64,000 bases of DNA from Nitrobacter hamburgensis X14. GTDB lineage: Bacteria; Pseudomonadota; Alphaproteobacteria; Rhizobiales; Xanthobacteraceae. The stretch covers positions 2,218,001 through 2,282,000 of the forward strand of contig NC_007964.1 in the NCBI RefSeq assembly GCF_000013885.1, in the 5' to 3' direction. Shown here one piece after another: positions 24,921 to 32,725 of this stretch. The translations under genes and the position numbers were made by a program. The notes beneath the pieces are model-generated. The model saw only the letters and a list, made by a program, of their open reading frames with translations, was not told where the DNA came from and made no database searches. Positions within the stretch are counted from its first letter, which is position 1; every line of letters begins with the position of its first letter.

Positions 24921-24968
24921 TTTCTGATATCAGTTAAGAATGGCTAAGTCAATAGTTTCTAATATCAG
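24921..24968. promoter_or_regulatory. Candidate operators of the RHH regulator
   Basis: TTTCTGATATCAG at 24921-24933 and TTTCTAATATCAG at 24956-24968: 13-base sites with one mismatch, spaced 35 bases start to start. The first contains the palindrome CTGATATCAG. They flank the start codon of the RHH gene at 24940, where autoregulatory RHH proteins normally bind. Confidence 0.4.
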
Positions 24969-25140
24969 AAAACGTCCGCAGGGAAGACCGCGCGTGGATG
25001 CTGTGCCTGTGATGGTGCGGATGCCGCCGGAAGAGATGCAGGACGTCGATAAGTGGATTGAGAAACGACCTGAGCCAAAGCCGTCACGGCCAGAAGCGAT
25101 TCGCAGGCTTGTGGAAATCGGCCTCATGGCGAAGGGTTAG
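24940..25140 (+). CDS. Small ribbon-helix-helix (CopG/Arc-like) DNA-binding protein
   Basis: A 66-residue basic protein. GRPRVDAVPVMVRMPPEEM forms the strand and first helix and RPEAIRRLVEIGLMAKG the second helix of a ribbon-helix-helix fold. It is probably a dimeric repressor that binds the ATATCAG-type sites around its own start. No toxin gene is adjacent, so it is more likely a regulator of the element than an antitoxin. A decayed relative lies outside the element at 42649-42795. Confidence 0.65.
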   Translation: MAKSIVSNIRKRPQGRPRVDAVPVMVRMPPEEMQDVDKWIEKRPEPKPSRPEAIRRLVEIGLMAKG

Positions 25141-25193
25141 CTTCCGCTCTCCTTTCAACCTGCGGTAGACTACGCCGGCTGGGGAGAACCATC

Positions 25194-25688
25194 ATGAAAC
25201 TCAGGTTTGTTGCCGCTCTTTTTGCGGCCCTGTCGCTCGCCGCGTGTCAGACGGCGCAACCACCCTCAACGGCGAGCGGAAAGCCGGAAGTAACTATCCG
25301 AGCGCCAGTGTCCAAGATCAAAGCGTTGATCATTAGTCACGCCATGAACAACGGCATGAGCATCACTAAGGACACCGAATACATGCTGCAGTTCGACAAG
25401 CCGACCACTAACCTTGGGGCCGCAGTGTTGCTCGGATCGAAGTACGATAGCACGCCCAACGTACGCTATGTCATTACATTCGCGCCACTTGGCGATGAAA
25501 CGCGCGTCATAGCTTCAGCGATGTTTGTTACTAATCCAGGGTCAGCCTTCGAACATCTTACGCCGGTCAACGCCGGTCCCGGCATTGATGAAACTCAAAA
25601 TGAATTGCAGCAGATCAAGACAATGGCTGAGACGCGGGAGATTCCTGTCGCTTCGGCCCCACAGAAGAAGCATAGCCGCATCCACTAA
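25194..25688 (+). CDS. Putative lipoprotein cargo gene
   Basis: A 164-residue protein with a clear lipoprotein signal, MKLRFVAALFAALSLAAC, lipidated Cys at about position 18, followed by a Pro/Ser-rich linker. Asp does not follow the Cys, so outer-membrane sorting is likely. The mature part (VSKIKALIISHAMNNGMSI, then a strand-rich region) resembles small conserved alphaproteobacterial lipoproteins of unknown function. AGAAC precedes the ATG. It is on the strand opposite to the virion genes and looks like a cargo gene expressed from the integrated state. Superinfection exclusion is a possibility, not shown. Confidence 0.65.
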   Translation: MKLRFVAALFAALSLAACQTAQPPSTASGKPEVTIRAPVSKIKALIISHAMNNGMSITKDTEYMLQFDKPTTNLGAAVLLGSKYDSTPNVRYVITFAPLGDETRVIASAMFVTNPGSAFEHLTPVNAGPGIDETQNELQQIKTMAETREIPVASAPQKKHSRIH

Positions 25689-25872
25689 ACCGAACACGCG
25701 CGATAATGACCCTAAGGGCCTGTAGCATAACTATACGTAGGCTAGTGGTATTTGGGTTGAGGGCGAAGCGATAGATGACTTGGGTTGATTCTGGGCCGCT
25801 ATCTATCCTCGGCTAATCTCTGCCATTGGCTGCTCGTGGAAATAGGCCTTTAGGAATTGGGAGGCTAAGCGA

Positions 25873-26379
25873 ATGAAGGCAGGACTACTGGTGCTGGCTC
25901 TCGCGGCGTCGATTACGACACCGGCGTTCGCCGAGTGGCGCGTTGACCAGTTTAAAGATCAAATGACGGATAAATTGATCAAGGTGCCAACGCTGGCCGC
26001 TAAGTCTCTAGATCACGGTGTCTCCGCCGCGATCGAGATAAGCTGCCTGCAGGGTGACCGGTTGTTCACAATTTGGCTATCTTCGGGGCTCTCTCGCGGA
26101 CGCCTGTCGGGCCGGCTTCGTACCGATAATAACCGAGTTATCCCATCTTCATTTTTAAAGGTTTTCTCCGACCCTCATCGCATTCCGATCATAACCGTCC
26201 CACCTTATGATCTTTGGGGCCGGAAACGATTCCGTGTTGAGCTTTTTCCAACCGGGTCATCGAGTTTGTTCTTTGATTTCGACCTTATCGGAATTGATAA
26301 GGCAATCGCTGCGCTTCCGTGCAACAAACCACCTGGGAAAACTTTTGATAGCCCTTTATCGAGCTATAATCTCGAATAG
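25873..26379 (+). CDS. Putative secreted protein, cargo gene
   Basis: A 168-residue protein with a typical Sec signal peptide, MKAGLLVLALAASITTPAFA, cleaved before EWRVDQFKDQMTDK. The mature part has two Cys (in ISCLQGD and LPCNKP) that could form a disulphide and looks beta-rich. I do not recognise the family. A separate 184-base gap, with a GGGAGG ribosome-binding site at 25859-25864 (nine bases before the ATG), suggests its own transcription unit. Like the lipoprotein gene before it, it is oriented against the capsid genes. Confidence 0.6.
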   Translation: MKAGLLVLALAASITTPAFAEWRVDQFKDQMTDKLIKVPTLAAKSLDHGVSAAIEISCLQGDRLFTIWLSSGLSRGRLSGRLRTDNNRVIPSSFLKVFSDPHRIPIITVPPYDLWGRKRFRVELFPTGSSSLFFDFDLIGIDKAIAALPCNKPPGKTFDSPLSSYNLE

Positions 26380-26482
26380 ACGCAAACGTAATCATAGAAG
26401 CGTGATGATGCTCATTGTACCCGCGGCACTAACAAGTAGGGGTCGCAATCCTACCGCCGGGTCCACCACCGCATATGATTCC

Positions 26483-26866
26483 TTATCCAAGCCCGAGTTG
26501 TGCTTTGACGTATGCCGCCCCAATCTGGGCAATCGCTGGCAGTGTCATAGCTCCGACCGCCTTTGCCTTCTCCTTCACCTTTCGCCATATCGCCGGATCC
26601 CGAACAGTCTCCAGAAATTCGTGCCCATTATATGTGAGCCGACGCACGCTGTAGATCACGCGCACAAGGCTGGGGTCTTCATTGTCGGGAACACGGTGTA
26701 AACCCGCCTCGATAAAAACAGCATCGGCGAGCAGTACAACGTGGTAGTCGATCTGATCCTTGGTCCAGCCATCGATTTTGATACTATCGAGATCAGAGAT
26801 TGGACGCGTCGCGTGCTCTTCGATGTGCAGCAAGAGTTGCCGCACAAGATCAACTTCCAACTTCAT
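26483..26866 (-). CDS. DUF2513 family protein
   Basis: The start MKLEVDLVRQLLLHIEEHA at 26866 is the characteristic DUF2513 opening. Downstream are a winged-helix-like region (DYHVVLLADAVFIEAG, then VRRLTYNGHEFLETVRDPAIW) and the family ending KAKAVGAMTLPAIAQIG. About 127 residues, normal. The frame is open to 26971 but the longer N-terminus overlaps the head-closure gene and is unlike the family. DUF2513 proteins are common in phages and islands. Function unknown, possibly DNA binding. Confidence 0.8.
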   Translation of the reverse strand: MKLEVDLVRQLLLHIEEHATRPISDLDSIKIDGWTKDQIDYHVVLLADAVFIEAGLHRVPDNEDPSLVRVIYSVRRLTYNGHEFLETVRDPAIWRKVKEKAKAVGAMTLPAIAQIGAAYVKAQLGLG

Positions 26867-26949
26867 GTCAGCCCACCGAATCCCGCGATGAATGCTGACA
26901 CTATGACTCGGATCGCGGCGTAATTCCTCTATTTTTCCTTCTAACCCCA

Positions 26950-27285
26950 TCACAGCACATCCGTCTGGCACAGAATATCAACCCAAGCACGGCGCACGTC
27001 AGGCGTAATGCTCTTGATGCCGTACAGATTTCCGGTGCGGCTGTTTTTCAGTTTCCAAGTCGTCAAGGCATCAGCCAGTGCAGATTGCCATCGCAAGGTA
27101 ACAACCAGCGTCTGCTCAGTGGCGAGCCTGCCCTGCATGACTTCCTCGCCGGCCTTCAACACCTTGATCGCGGCCGGAGCCGTGACAACAGTTTCCCAGC
27201 TTTGCGTACTACCGCCCGCACCGTCGCTCACGGTTACGAGTGCTTGCAATTCCACCTTCTCGCGCAGATCACCTGCCGTCGTCAT
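26950..27285 (-). CDS. Phage head closure / head-tail adaptor protein
   Basis: A 111-residue protein of the SPP1 gp16 / HK97 head-closure type that seals the portal after packaging and offers the docking site for a tail. MTTAGDLREKVELQ at the start, a beta-rich middle with WETVVTAPAAIKVLKAGEE and a C-terminal RRAWVDILCQTDVL fit the family. The ATG at 27285 overlaps the terminase stop (ATGA). It is the last morphogenesis gene. No tail gene follows, which is the key argument for a satellite that borrows tails. Confidence 0.8.
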   Translation of the reverse strand: MTTAGDLREKVELQALVTVSDGAGGSTQSWETVVTAPAAIKVLKAGEEVMQGRLATEQTLVVTLRWQSALADALTTWKLKNSRTGNLYGIKSITPDVRRAWVDILCQTDVL

Positions 27286-28910
27286 GCATTGAATCCCTTC
27301 AAAGCTGTTTCCCATTCCGGGTCATCATAAAGCGATGTTGTCGCCGCGCTGCCGCCTGCGGATGCTCTGTTGACGCTCATGGCGCTGGCCTGCGCGCCAT
27401 CGATCGATAGCCATTTCTTCTGTTTCGTGAATCTCACGATATGTCCGGCTGCATTCGTCTCCGCTTCGACATTGGCGAAGCAGAATCGCAGCACCGGATG
27501 ACCACCGTGCTTGAACTTCCGACCGATAATCGCGCGCTGCAATTCGGCGATTGCCGGCATCATGCTCAAGCTGCCCTGGCGATGTTCGATCGCAGGGAGA
27601 CCATCCTCTATGAGATTGTTGAGCAGATTACGCGCCATCGCAGGATCGCACGCGATCTCCTGCACGCTGTAGGTCTCGCAAAGCTCCCTGATGCGATCCT
27701 CGACAACCCGGAAGTCGATCACGTTGCCGGGCGTGGCCGTTATCAACCCTTTGCGCGCCCATTCGATATAGGGAGCACCGGTTGCCTCTTGGCGTTGTCG
27801 CAAGTTGTCCTGCGGACAAAAGAAGTGCGGCTGCACGATGTAGTCGTCGCCGTCACGGAAGCACGCGATAACGACTGAAAGATCGATACTAGAACTAAGG
27901 TCAACGCCCAGCCAACATGGCTCGCCGTCAAGGATAGCGGTATCAATCTCGCCAGCGCCCTCGTCATAAACGAGCATGTCGACGAACGGCGACGAACTGC
28001 TATCTTCCCAGATGTTGAGTTTGTATCGCTTCAAGCTGCTGCGCTCGGTCGGATTGTCTTGAGCGCGTTTGACGTGACGGCGAAATCCCTCAATCGAGGG
28101 ATAGCCGTGCGGACTACCCGGATTAACGCGCCGCCAAACTTCCTCGCTTGTGTAATCGCAGTCCGGTTCGGCCTCGAACAACACCGGCAACACGGTCGGG
28201 TCGACGATCTCGCCGCGCGCAATCTTTCGTGCCCGGTCGATAATCTCATAACCGATATTGTCGGTGCCGCGGCCTGCGGTGGTCGTGACGACAAGCAAGC
28301 TGTTATCGATCTTATCAAGGCCGTTGGTCAGAACAGTCCATAAATCCTTGCCGCGCCAGATATGCGTCTCGTCAGCGAGCACAAAAGCAGGCGTGCGGCC
28401 TTCAGACGATGGCGCGTCGGCCGAGATAATCTCCAGCTCGACACTATCCTTCGGGTAGGCAATTTTCTTTGCGCTGTTGAAGGCGTCGTAAACCTTCGTC
28501 GCTTTCACAAGCCGCTTATCGGCCTGCACTATGCCGCGCGCCTCTTTGAAGGCGATGCCGGATTGCTTACGATCCGAAGCCGAAAAAATGACTTCGCTAC
28601 CGGGCATACGCTCGGGGCCGATCGTGTGCAGCAAAGCCAGCGCCGCGCCAAGGCTCGTCTTACGGTTTCCCCTTGGCAGTAGCATGGTGACGGTGTTGAC
28701 GATGCGCCGCCCGTCATCATGCCGCGGGCCGTAAATGCGGCGCACGATACGCTCTTGCCACGGATCAAGCTGGAACGCCCTGCCCGGCAACGTCGACTTC
28801 GGATGCTTCAGCCGCCGAAGAAACGTAACGGCACGCTCGCCGTAGCCGAATGGATCGGGGATCTCCGAGCCGTCATATATCCACTCGGGGAACGTACTCT
28901 TTGCCGTCAT
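27282..28910 (-). CDS. terL: Terminase large subunit (packaging ATPase-nuclease)
   Basis: A 542-residue motor protein. The ATPase half has the Walker A variant LLPRGNRKTSLGAA and Walker B AFVLADETHIW, with the coupling motif in VVTTTAGRG. The nuclease half shows LGVDLSSSIDLSVV with the first catalytic Asp, EIACDPAMARNL and a later acidic site. It resembles HK97-group TerL. Complete, with tight spacing to terS (two bases) and a four-base overlap with head closure. Its presence means the element can package its own DNA without helper terminase. Confidence 0.93.
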   Translation of the reverse strand: MTAKSTFPEWIYDGSEIPDPFGYGERAVTFLRRLKHPKSTLPGRAFQLDPWQERIVRRIYGPRHDDGRRIVNTVTMLLPRGNRKTSLGAALALLHTIGPERMPGSEVIFSASDRKQSGIAFKEARGIVQADKRLVKATKVYDAFNSAKKIAYPKDSVELEIISADAPSSEGRTPAFVLADETHIWRGKDLWTVLTNGLDKIDNSLLVVTTTAGRGTDNIGYEIIDRARKIARGEIVDPTVLPVLFEAEPDCDYTSEEVWRRVNPGSPHGYPSIEGFRRHVKRAQDNPTERSSLKRYKLNIWEDSSSSPFVDMLVYDEGAGEIDTAILDGEPCWLGVDLSSSIDLSVVIACFRDGDDYIVQPHFFCPQDNLRQRQEATGAPYIEWARKGLITATPGNVIDFRVVEDRIRELCETYSVQEIACDPAMARNLLNNLIEDGLPAIEHRQGSLSMMPAIAELQRAIIGRKFKHGGHPVLRFCFANVEAETNAAGHIVRFTKQKKWLSIDGAQASAMSVNRASAGGSAATTSLYDDPEWETALKGFNA

Positions 28911-28912
28911 GG

Positions 28913-29326
28913 TTACATCGATAGCGGACTGTCGTCATCCGCATCTTGATCTTCATGCACGCCGGCGCGGCTACGCGACGATGGTGATAAGCCTAGCTCC
29001 GCAGCCCAGCGTCGGGACTCAGCGGTGGCCTCGCGTAACGTTGCGAAAGCCGGATTGCGCTTCAACTCGCCCAAGCGGTTTTCAACATAGGCACCGTATT
29101 GCGCGATGGCGGCGCGAGCGTCGACGATATCGGCTGCGGCCTCGCAGAAACGCTCGACTGCATGAAGGTCGGCAACCGACAAGACGCGGCGCTCAACCAG
29201 AACCGGCATAACCCGCTTCCATTCGGCCCTCGCCGCTGGCGGGAAATGTTTCGGCGGTTGCGGCACCGTGCGGATGGCATCTGCGATCGGCTGCGGCGTG
29301 GCCTTACGGCCTGCGGTGTGCTTCAT
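28913..29326 (-). CDS. terS: Terminase small subunit (P27 family)
   Basis: Recognises the packaging site. The start MKHTAGRKATPQPIADA at 29326 gives 137 residues; a longer open frame overlaps the connector gene and looks spurious. PKHFPPAARAEWKRVMP and DLHAVERFCEAAADIVDARA are typical of the P27-type small terminase, followed by YVENRLGELKRNPAF and a polar acidic tail. Start and upstream stop overlap (TAATG). It should confer packaging specificity on the element. Confidence 0.85.
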   Translation of the reverse strand: MKHTAGRKATPQPIADAIRTVPQPPKHFPPAARAEWKRVMPVLVERRVLSVADLHAVERFCEAAADIVDARAAIAQYGAYVENRLGELKRNPAFATLREATAESRRWAAELGLSPSSRSRAGVHEDQDADDDSPLSM

Positions 29327-29625
29327 TAGCCGAAGCTCCAGCCGCGAAGCTGGTTGAGAATATCGCGTGCGCCGTAGGGTATCTCGCGCAGCGTATCGGG
29401 CACCGCAGACTCGCGCGTCTCGTACCAAGCCGAGGCAATCAAAAGCGTGGCCTGGCGCACGTCATCTGGGATAGCCGAAGGTGGCGAGTCCGCTTCCGGG
29501 TCATGATCCAGAAAGCCGCGGACGTACTCTGTCGCGGCGGCAATCTGCGCCTCGATCAGGTCGTCATCGTCATCGAATCCGATTCGAGCATGGGACTTGA
29601 AATCGTCAAGCGTTGCATAAGGCAT
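29326..29625 (-). CDS. Head-tail connector (HK97 gp6-like)
   Basis: A 99-residue helical protein. The start TLDDFKSHARIGFDDDDDLIEAQIAAATEYVRGFL and DDVRQATLLIASAWYETRE are the hallmarks of gp6-type connectors that form a ring under the portal. Complete. Its position before the terminase genes rather than after the capsid gene differs from lambdoid phages. Confidence 0.85.
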   Translation of the reverse strand: MPYATLDDFKSHARIGFDDDDDLIEAQIAAATEYVRGFLDHDPEADSPPSAIPDDVRQATLLIASAWYETRESAVPDTLREIPYGARDILNQLRGWSFG

Positions 29626-29640
29626 TTAGGAACCTAACAT

Positions 29641-29799
29641 TTAGGGAGTGACCCAATATGGAAATCTCTTGCGCGCTTGGTGGCCGCCGGTAGCTAAGGG
29701 ATCGCGGCAAGTCTGCGCCCACCCGGGGACGGCATTGCGCTGCGACAGCCTTGGCGCGTGGTGCGATGGTTCAAGCGAGACGCAACGTGGTGCCATCAT
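29641..29799 (-). CDS. Possible 52-residue ORF
   Basis: Begins at an ATG overlapping the stop of the preceding gene (TGATG) and fills an otherwise empty 170-base gap in a tightly packed operon. The peptide is Arg/His/Pro-rich, without recognisable motifs. Spacing suggests translation, composition does not. Confidence 0.3.
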   Translation of the reverse strand: MMAPRCVSLEPSHHAPRLSQRNAVPGWAQTCRDPLATGGHQARKRFPYWVTP

Positions 29800-30014
29800 T
29801 CCGAACGCGCATCAGCGGGCTTGTCTGTGCCCTTAACGCGAACATCATCGAATGCCATGACGCACATCATATCGTCGTCGAATGGTAACAGCGCGAGCAA
29901 CTCGTAACGCGTGCTGCCGTTGACCACACCGACGACGCGGCATGGCATCCAGACACGATTGCCTGTGCTGTCGCGCGCCTCGTACTCTGCCTCGAATGGT
30001 TCGATCGGTATCAT
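29796..30014 (-). CDS. Small hypothetical protein of the packaging operon
   Basis: 72 residues, starting MIPIEPFEAEYEARDSTGN. Composition suggests a small beta-barrel (MPCRVVGVVNGSTRYELLALL). Its ATG overlaps the HNH stop (ATGA), which supports translation. Family not recognised. Confidence 0.6.
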   Translation of the reverse strand: MIPIEPFEAEYEARDSTGNRVWMPCRVVGVVNGSTRYELLALLPFDDDMMCVMAFDDVRVKGTDKPADARSE

Positions 30015-30364
30015 TGCTTGATTGGTCTTCCAAAGCCGCCTTCGCAGGCGATGTTCTGTCTATTGTTGCAGGCGATGCAGGAAGGCTTCCAGTTGCTCCG
30101 CACAAGGCGTAAGTGCGGTGCTTTACGGATACTCACCCGATGCGCGACCAGTACGGCAGGCCGACCACAATCCGCGCATACATCATTGCCAGTCTCTGCG
30201 AGATACGCCTTAGACAACCGACGCCACTCGGCATCGTATCCTCGCTGCGGTGCCGCAGGTCTAAGCTTGTCACGCTCTGCCTTCCGTTTGATGGAGCATT
30301 CGCACCGCTTGCCGGCTGGTACGACCCGGCCACAGGTGCATAGGCGTGGCGCTGCAAATGGCAT
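30011..30364 (-). CDS. HNH endonuclease
   Basis: 117 residues. A zinc-binding N-terminal part (CTCGRVVPAGKRCEC) is followed by WRRLSKAYLAETGNDVC, the CADCGRP knuckle, the first His of the HNH in LVAHRVSIR, and SNWKPSCIACNNRQN carrying the Asn and second CxxC. Phage HNH proteins of this size assist terminase in genome cleavage at cos sites and are a regular part of HK97-type packaging modules. Start overlaps the small upstream ORF (TAATG). Confidence 0.88.
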   Translation of the reverse strand: MPFAAPRLCTCGRVVPAGKRCECSIKRKAERDKLRPAAPQRGYDAEWRRLSKAYLAETGNDVCADCGRPAVLVAHRVSIRKAPHLRLVRSNWKPSCIACNNRQNIACEGGFGRPIKQ

Positions 30365-30495
30365 TAGCGAGCACGGTGACAGAAGTACCAGCCCGAGGAT
30401 TCCAGAGCGTCAATCAATTGCTCTGCCAGACTGTCATCCGCACCGCGTGACGCCAGCAGCAGCTTAATGATATCGATAGGCTTTCGGATGGTCAT
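30364..30495 (-). CDS. 43-residue hypothetical protein upstream of the HNH gene
   Basis: An ORF starting MTIRKPIDIIKLLLASRGAD and ending SGWYFCHRAR, whose TAA overlaps the HNH start codon. The amphipathic composition and coupled stop/start favour a real gene. No known family. Confidence 0.5.
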   Translation of the reverse strand: MTIRKPIDIIKLLLASRGADDSLAEQLIDALESSGWYFCHRAR

Positions 30496-30589
30496 GCGAA
30501 CCCCTTAGAAACGGCGGGGGAATCCACCGTCGCGGATTCCCCCTTGGTTGCGCGCGTTCAGCACGTCACGTCGCGCGCAGCCATACCAG

Positions 30590-30976
30590 TTACGCTACCG
30601 GCTTATCGGCCGCATTGCCCTTCACCACGATGGCGCCGGCAACGATGCTGGTGCCGCTCGTCTTGGTGATGACGGCGCGGATGTAGCGCTTATTGCCGAT
30701 GTAGCCCTGCTTGTAGGTCGAGGTTGCGGCAAGGCTGGCAGGCAGCGTGCCGACAAGATCGCCGGCCACAACATCCGTGAAGTCGCCGTCAGTCGTGGTG
30801 TCAGACTCCTGGACCTTCACAACGTACAAGCCAGCGGTGGTGATCGCGCCGGTATTGACGATGACCGCCGCACTGTTGAAGCCCTGAAGGTCAACGGCGG
30901 TGCCTTTGGTGGTCGCAGCGTAGTCGACGGGAGCAAGCGTCTGGTCGACGCCGATGTTATTCGCGATATCGCGCAT
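30590..30976 (-). CDS. Probable virion-associated protein next to the capsid gene
   Basis: A 128-residue protein rich in Thr, Ala, Val and Gly with alternating strands (AVIVNTGAITTAGLYVVKVQ, then RYIRAVITKTSGTSIVAGAIVV). That composition and its place just after the major capsid gene suggest a head-decoration or head-fibre protein. Similar proteins accompany HK97-type capsids in alphaproteobacterial prophages. No specific family named with confidence. Confidence 0.6.
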   Translation of the reverse strand: MRDIANNIGVDQTLAPVDYAATTKGTAVDLQGFNSAAVIVNTGAITTAGLYVVKVQESDTTTDGDFTDVVAGDLVGTLPASLAATSTYKQGYIGNKRYIRAVITKTSGTSIVAGAIVVKGNAADKPVA

Positions 30977-31035
30977 TACTATTTATCCTTATTGAAAAGA
31001 GAAAGTGAGCGGGCCGAAGCCCGCTCGTTGATGGA

Positions 31036-32184
31036 TTAGCTGGTCGCGCACTTGATCTTGCGCAGCGCATCGGCGAGAACCAACGCACCGCCCGTGCGAC
31101 GACGCGCATGGAAGCGGACAACGCCAGACGTTGCCTGCGAGTACGGGTCGCGCATGATCGAGAGATTCAGGCGGTCATAGATGCGATAGGCATCGGAAAC
31201 CGAACCGAACAGGATAGGCTCGGCAGCGGAGCCGATGTCATCCATGGTCGGATCCTCAATCAGCGGACGGCCAAGGATCGTCGCCGGGTCGCCCTGCGCA
31301 AGGCCAGGCTGCCACAGGTAGGCACCGGTAGAACCGTCCTTCAGCTTGCGAACCGCTGCGATCGTCTTCGAATTCATCAGCCAGACGCCGCGATTGCGAT
31401 AGTACGCCGGGAGCGAATAGAAAACGTCGATCAGGGTGTCGGCCGGCGCGGTGCCAAGCGTCGAAGCATTGCCGGTAGCGGTATAGGCAACGCCAGCCGC
31501 TTCCATGATGCCAATCGGCTTCTTTACGCCATCGCCCTGCGAGAAGCCGAGTCCTTCAAGCCGACCGAATTCCTCGGACAAGTCAGAGGCAACTTCCGAC
31601 TCGACATTGACTGCCGCGTCCTCAAGCAGGCGCTGTGACACGTCAACGTAGCAAGCCATTTCATGGATCGGCACTTCGATCTGACCATAGCTCGATTCCG
31701 TGCCCGGACGCGCATCGGTTTCGCCAACCCACGATCCGGTCGGACGGCCGGTACGTTTCGGCAGCAGAACTTCACCGCTGGACGTAGAGCCAACGCGAGC
31801 CGCCTGACGGATCGGCGACATTTCCACGATGCCCTTGACCACTTCGGCGCTGAACTCCGCAGGCGCCAGATAGCCGCCCGAGGTATCATCGGCAACGCGC
31901 AGCGACTTGATCTCGTCCGGCTGGAGCGTTTCCTTGCCGCGGCGAAGATAGCCGGTGAACGCTTTGCGCTCGTCGCTGATCTCGTCCTTTTTCTCAGTGT
32001 GAATGGCCGGACGATTGATCTTCGTCTCGATTTCGTCGAGGCGCTTGGTCAGATCGGCAACCGGTGCGGTGGCCTTCTTTACGTCTTCCGTAAGAGCGGT
32101 CAGCGCCGACTTGACTTCAACGATGGACGGATCGCCTTCGTCGACGTCAGCCGCAGATTTGGTCTCAAGAAAATGAAAGGTCAT
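31036..32184 (-). CDS. Major capsid protein (HK97 fold)
   Basis: A 382-residue coat protein. Residues of about 1-100 form an acidic, helical delta/scaffold domain (PVADLTKRLDEIETKINR) normally removed by the protease. The mature part starts near DDTSGGYLAP, with SPIRQAARV, the E-loop and VDVSQRLLEDAAVNVESEV, then WLMNSKTIAAVRKLKD and GRPLIEDPTMDDIG, all typical of HK97-family capsids. The protease gene lies seven bases upstream. The element can therefore build its own procapsid. Confidence 0.95.
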   Translation of the reverse strand: MTFHFLETKSAADVDEGDPSIVEVKSALTALTEDVKKATAPVADLTKRLDEIETKINRPAIHTEKKDEISDERKAFTGYLRRGKETLQPDEIKSLRVADDTSGGYLAPAEFSAEVVKGIVEMSPIRQAARVGSTSSGEVLLPKRTGRPTGSWVGETDARPGTESSYGQIEVPIHEMACYVDVSQRLLEDAAVNVESEVASDLSEEFGRLEGLGFSQGDGVKKPIGIMEAAGVAYTATGNASTLGTAPADTLIDVFYSLPAYYRNRGVWLMNSKTIAAVRKLKDGSTGAYLWQPGLAQGDPATILGRPLIEDPTMDDIGSAAEPILFGSVSDAYRIYDRLNLSIMRDPYSQATSGVVRFHARRRTGGALVLADALRKIKCATS

Positions 32185-32191
32185 TGTAGTC

Positions 32192-32725
32192 CTAACTATT
32201 GATGGAGGTACGCGCAGAATTGATGGCGTCGACTAGCGCGCGGAACGTTGTCGGGCCGTTGGATTTGACGGCCTCAACCGTCGCTGAAGGCAGCATTGGA
32301 AAAGTGACCACGCTGATTTCGTGCAACTCGACTTCGTCGAGCATTCGAGTGCCCTTGGCTTTATCGAACCGGGCAGACTTGGTGCGGTAGCCGATCGACA
32401 ATCCGTCGAGCGCTCCCGCCTTCAAGAGAGCGTGGGTTTCACGCCCTTTGACGGTATCGAGTACCAGCCGGCCTGAAACGCGCAGACCTTTGGTATCCTC
32501 GACGATCTCGGTCCAGACTCCGATTGGTTCCGTCTGGTCATGCTCCCGCAGCATCTTCACGCGAGAAGCGGATTTTTGCTTCAAGCTCTTGGTGAACGCG
32601 CCACGAGTCACAATGTCCCGGCCTAAGTCGGTGACGCCGAATAATGAGGCGTAGCCGGAAAACACGCCGTCATCGCCAACCGATTTTACATCTAGCTGGA
32701 CAATGCCAGTCTCAAGTTTCTTCAA
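32192..32725 (-). CDS. HK97-family prohead protease
   Basis: 177 residues, peptidase family U35. GVFSGYASLFGVTDLGRD and VTRGAFTKSL open the fold, MLREHDQTEPIGVW carries the catalytic His, and LDGLSIGYRT the catalytic Ser. DEVELHEISVVTFPM closes the domain. It digests the capsid delta domain during maturation. Overlaps the portal stop by four bases. Confidence 0.94.
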   Translation of the reverse strand: MKKLETGIVQLDVKSVGDDGVFSGYASLFGVTDLGRDIVTRGAFTKSLKQKSASRVKMLREHDQTEPIGVWTEIVEDTKGLRVSGRLVLDTVKGRETHALLKAGALDGLSIGYRTKSARFDKAKGTRMLDEVELHEISVVTFPMLPSATVEAVKSNGPTTFRALVDAINSARTSINS

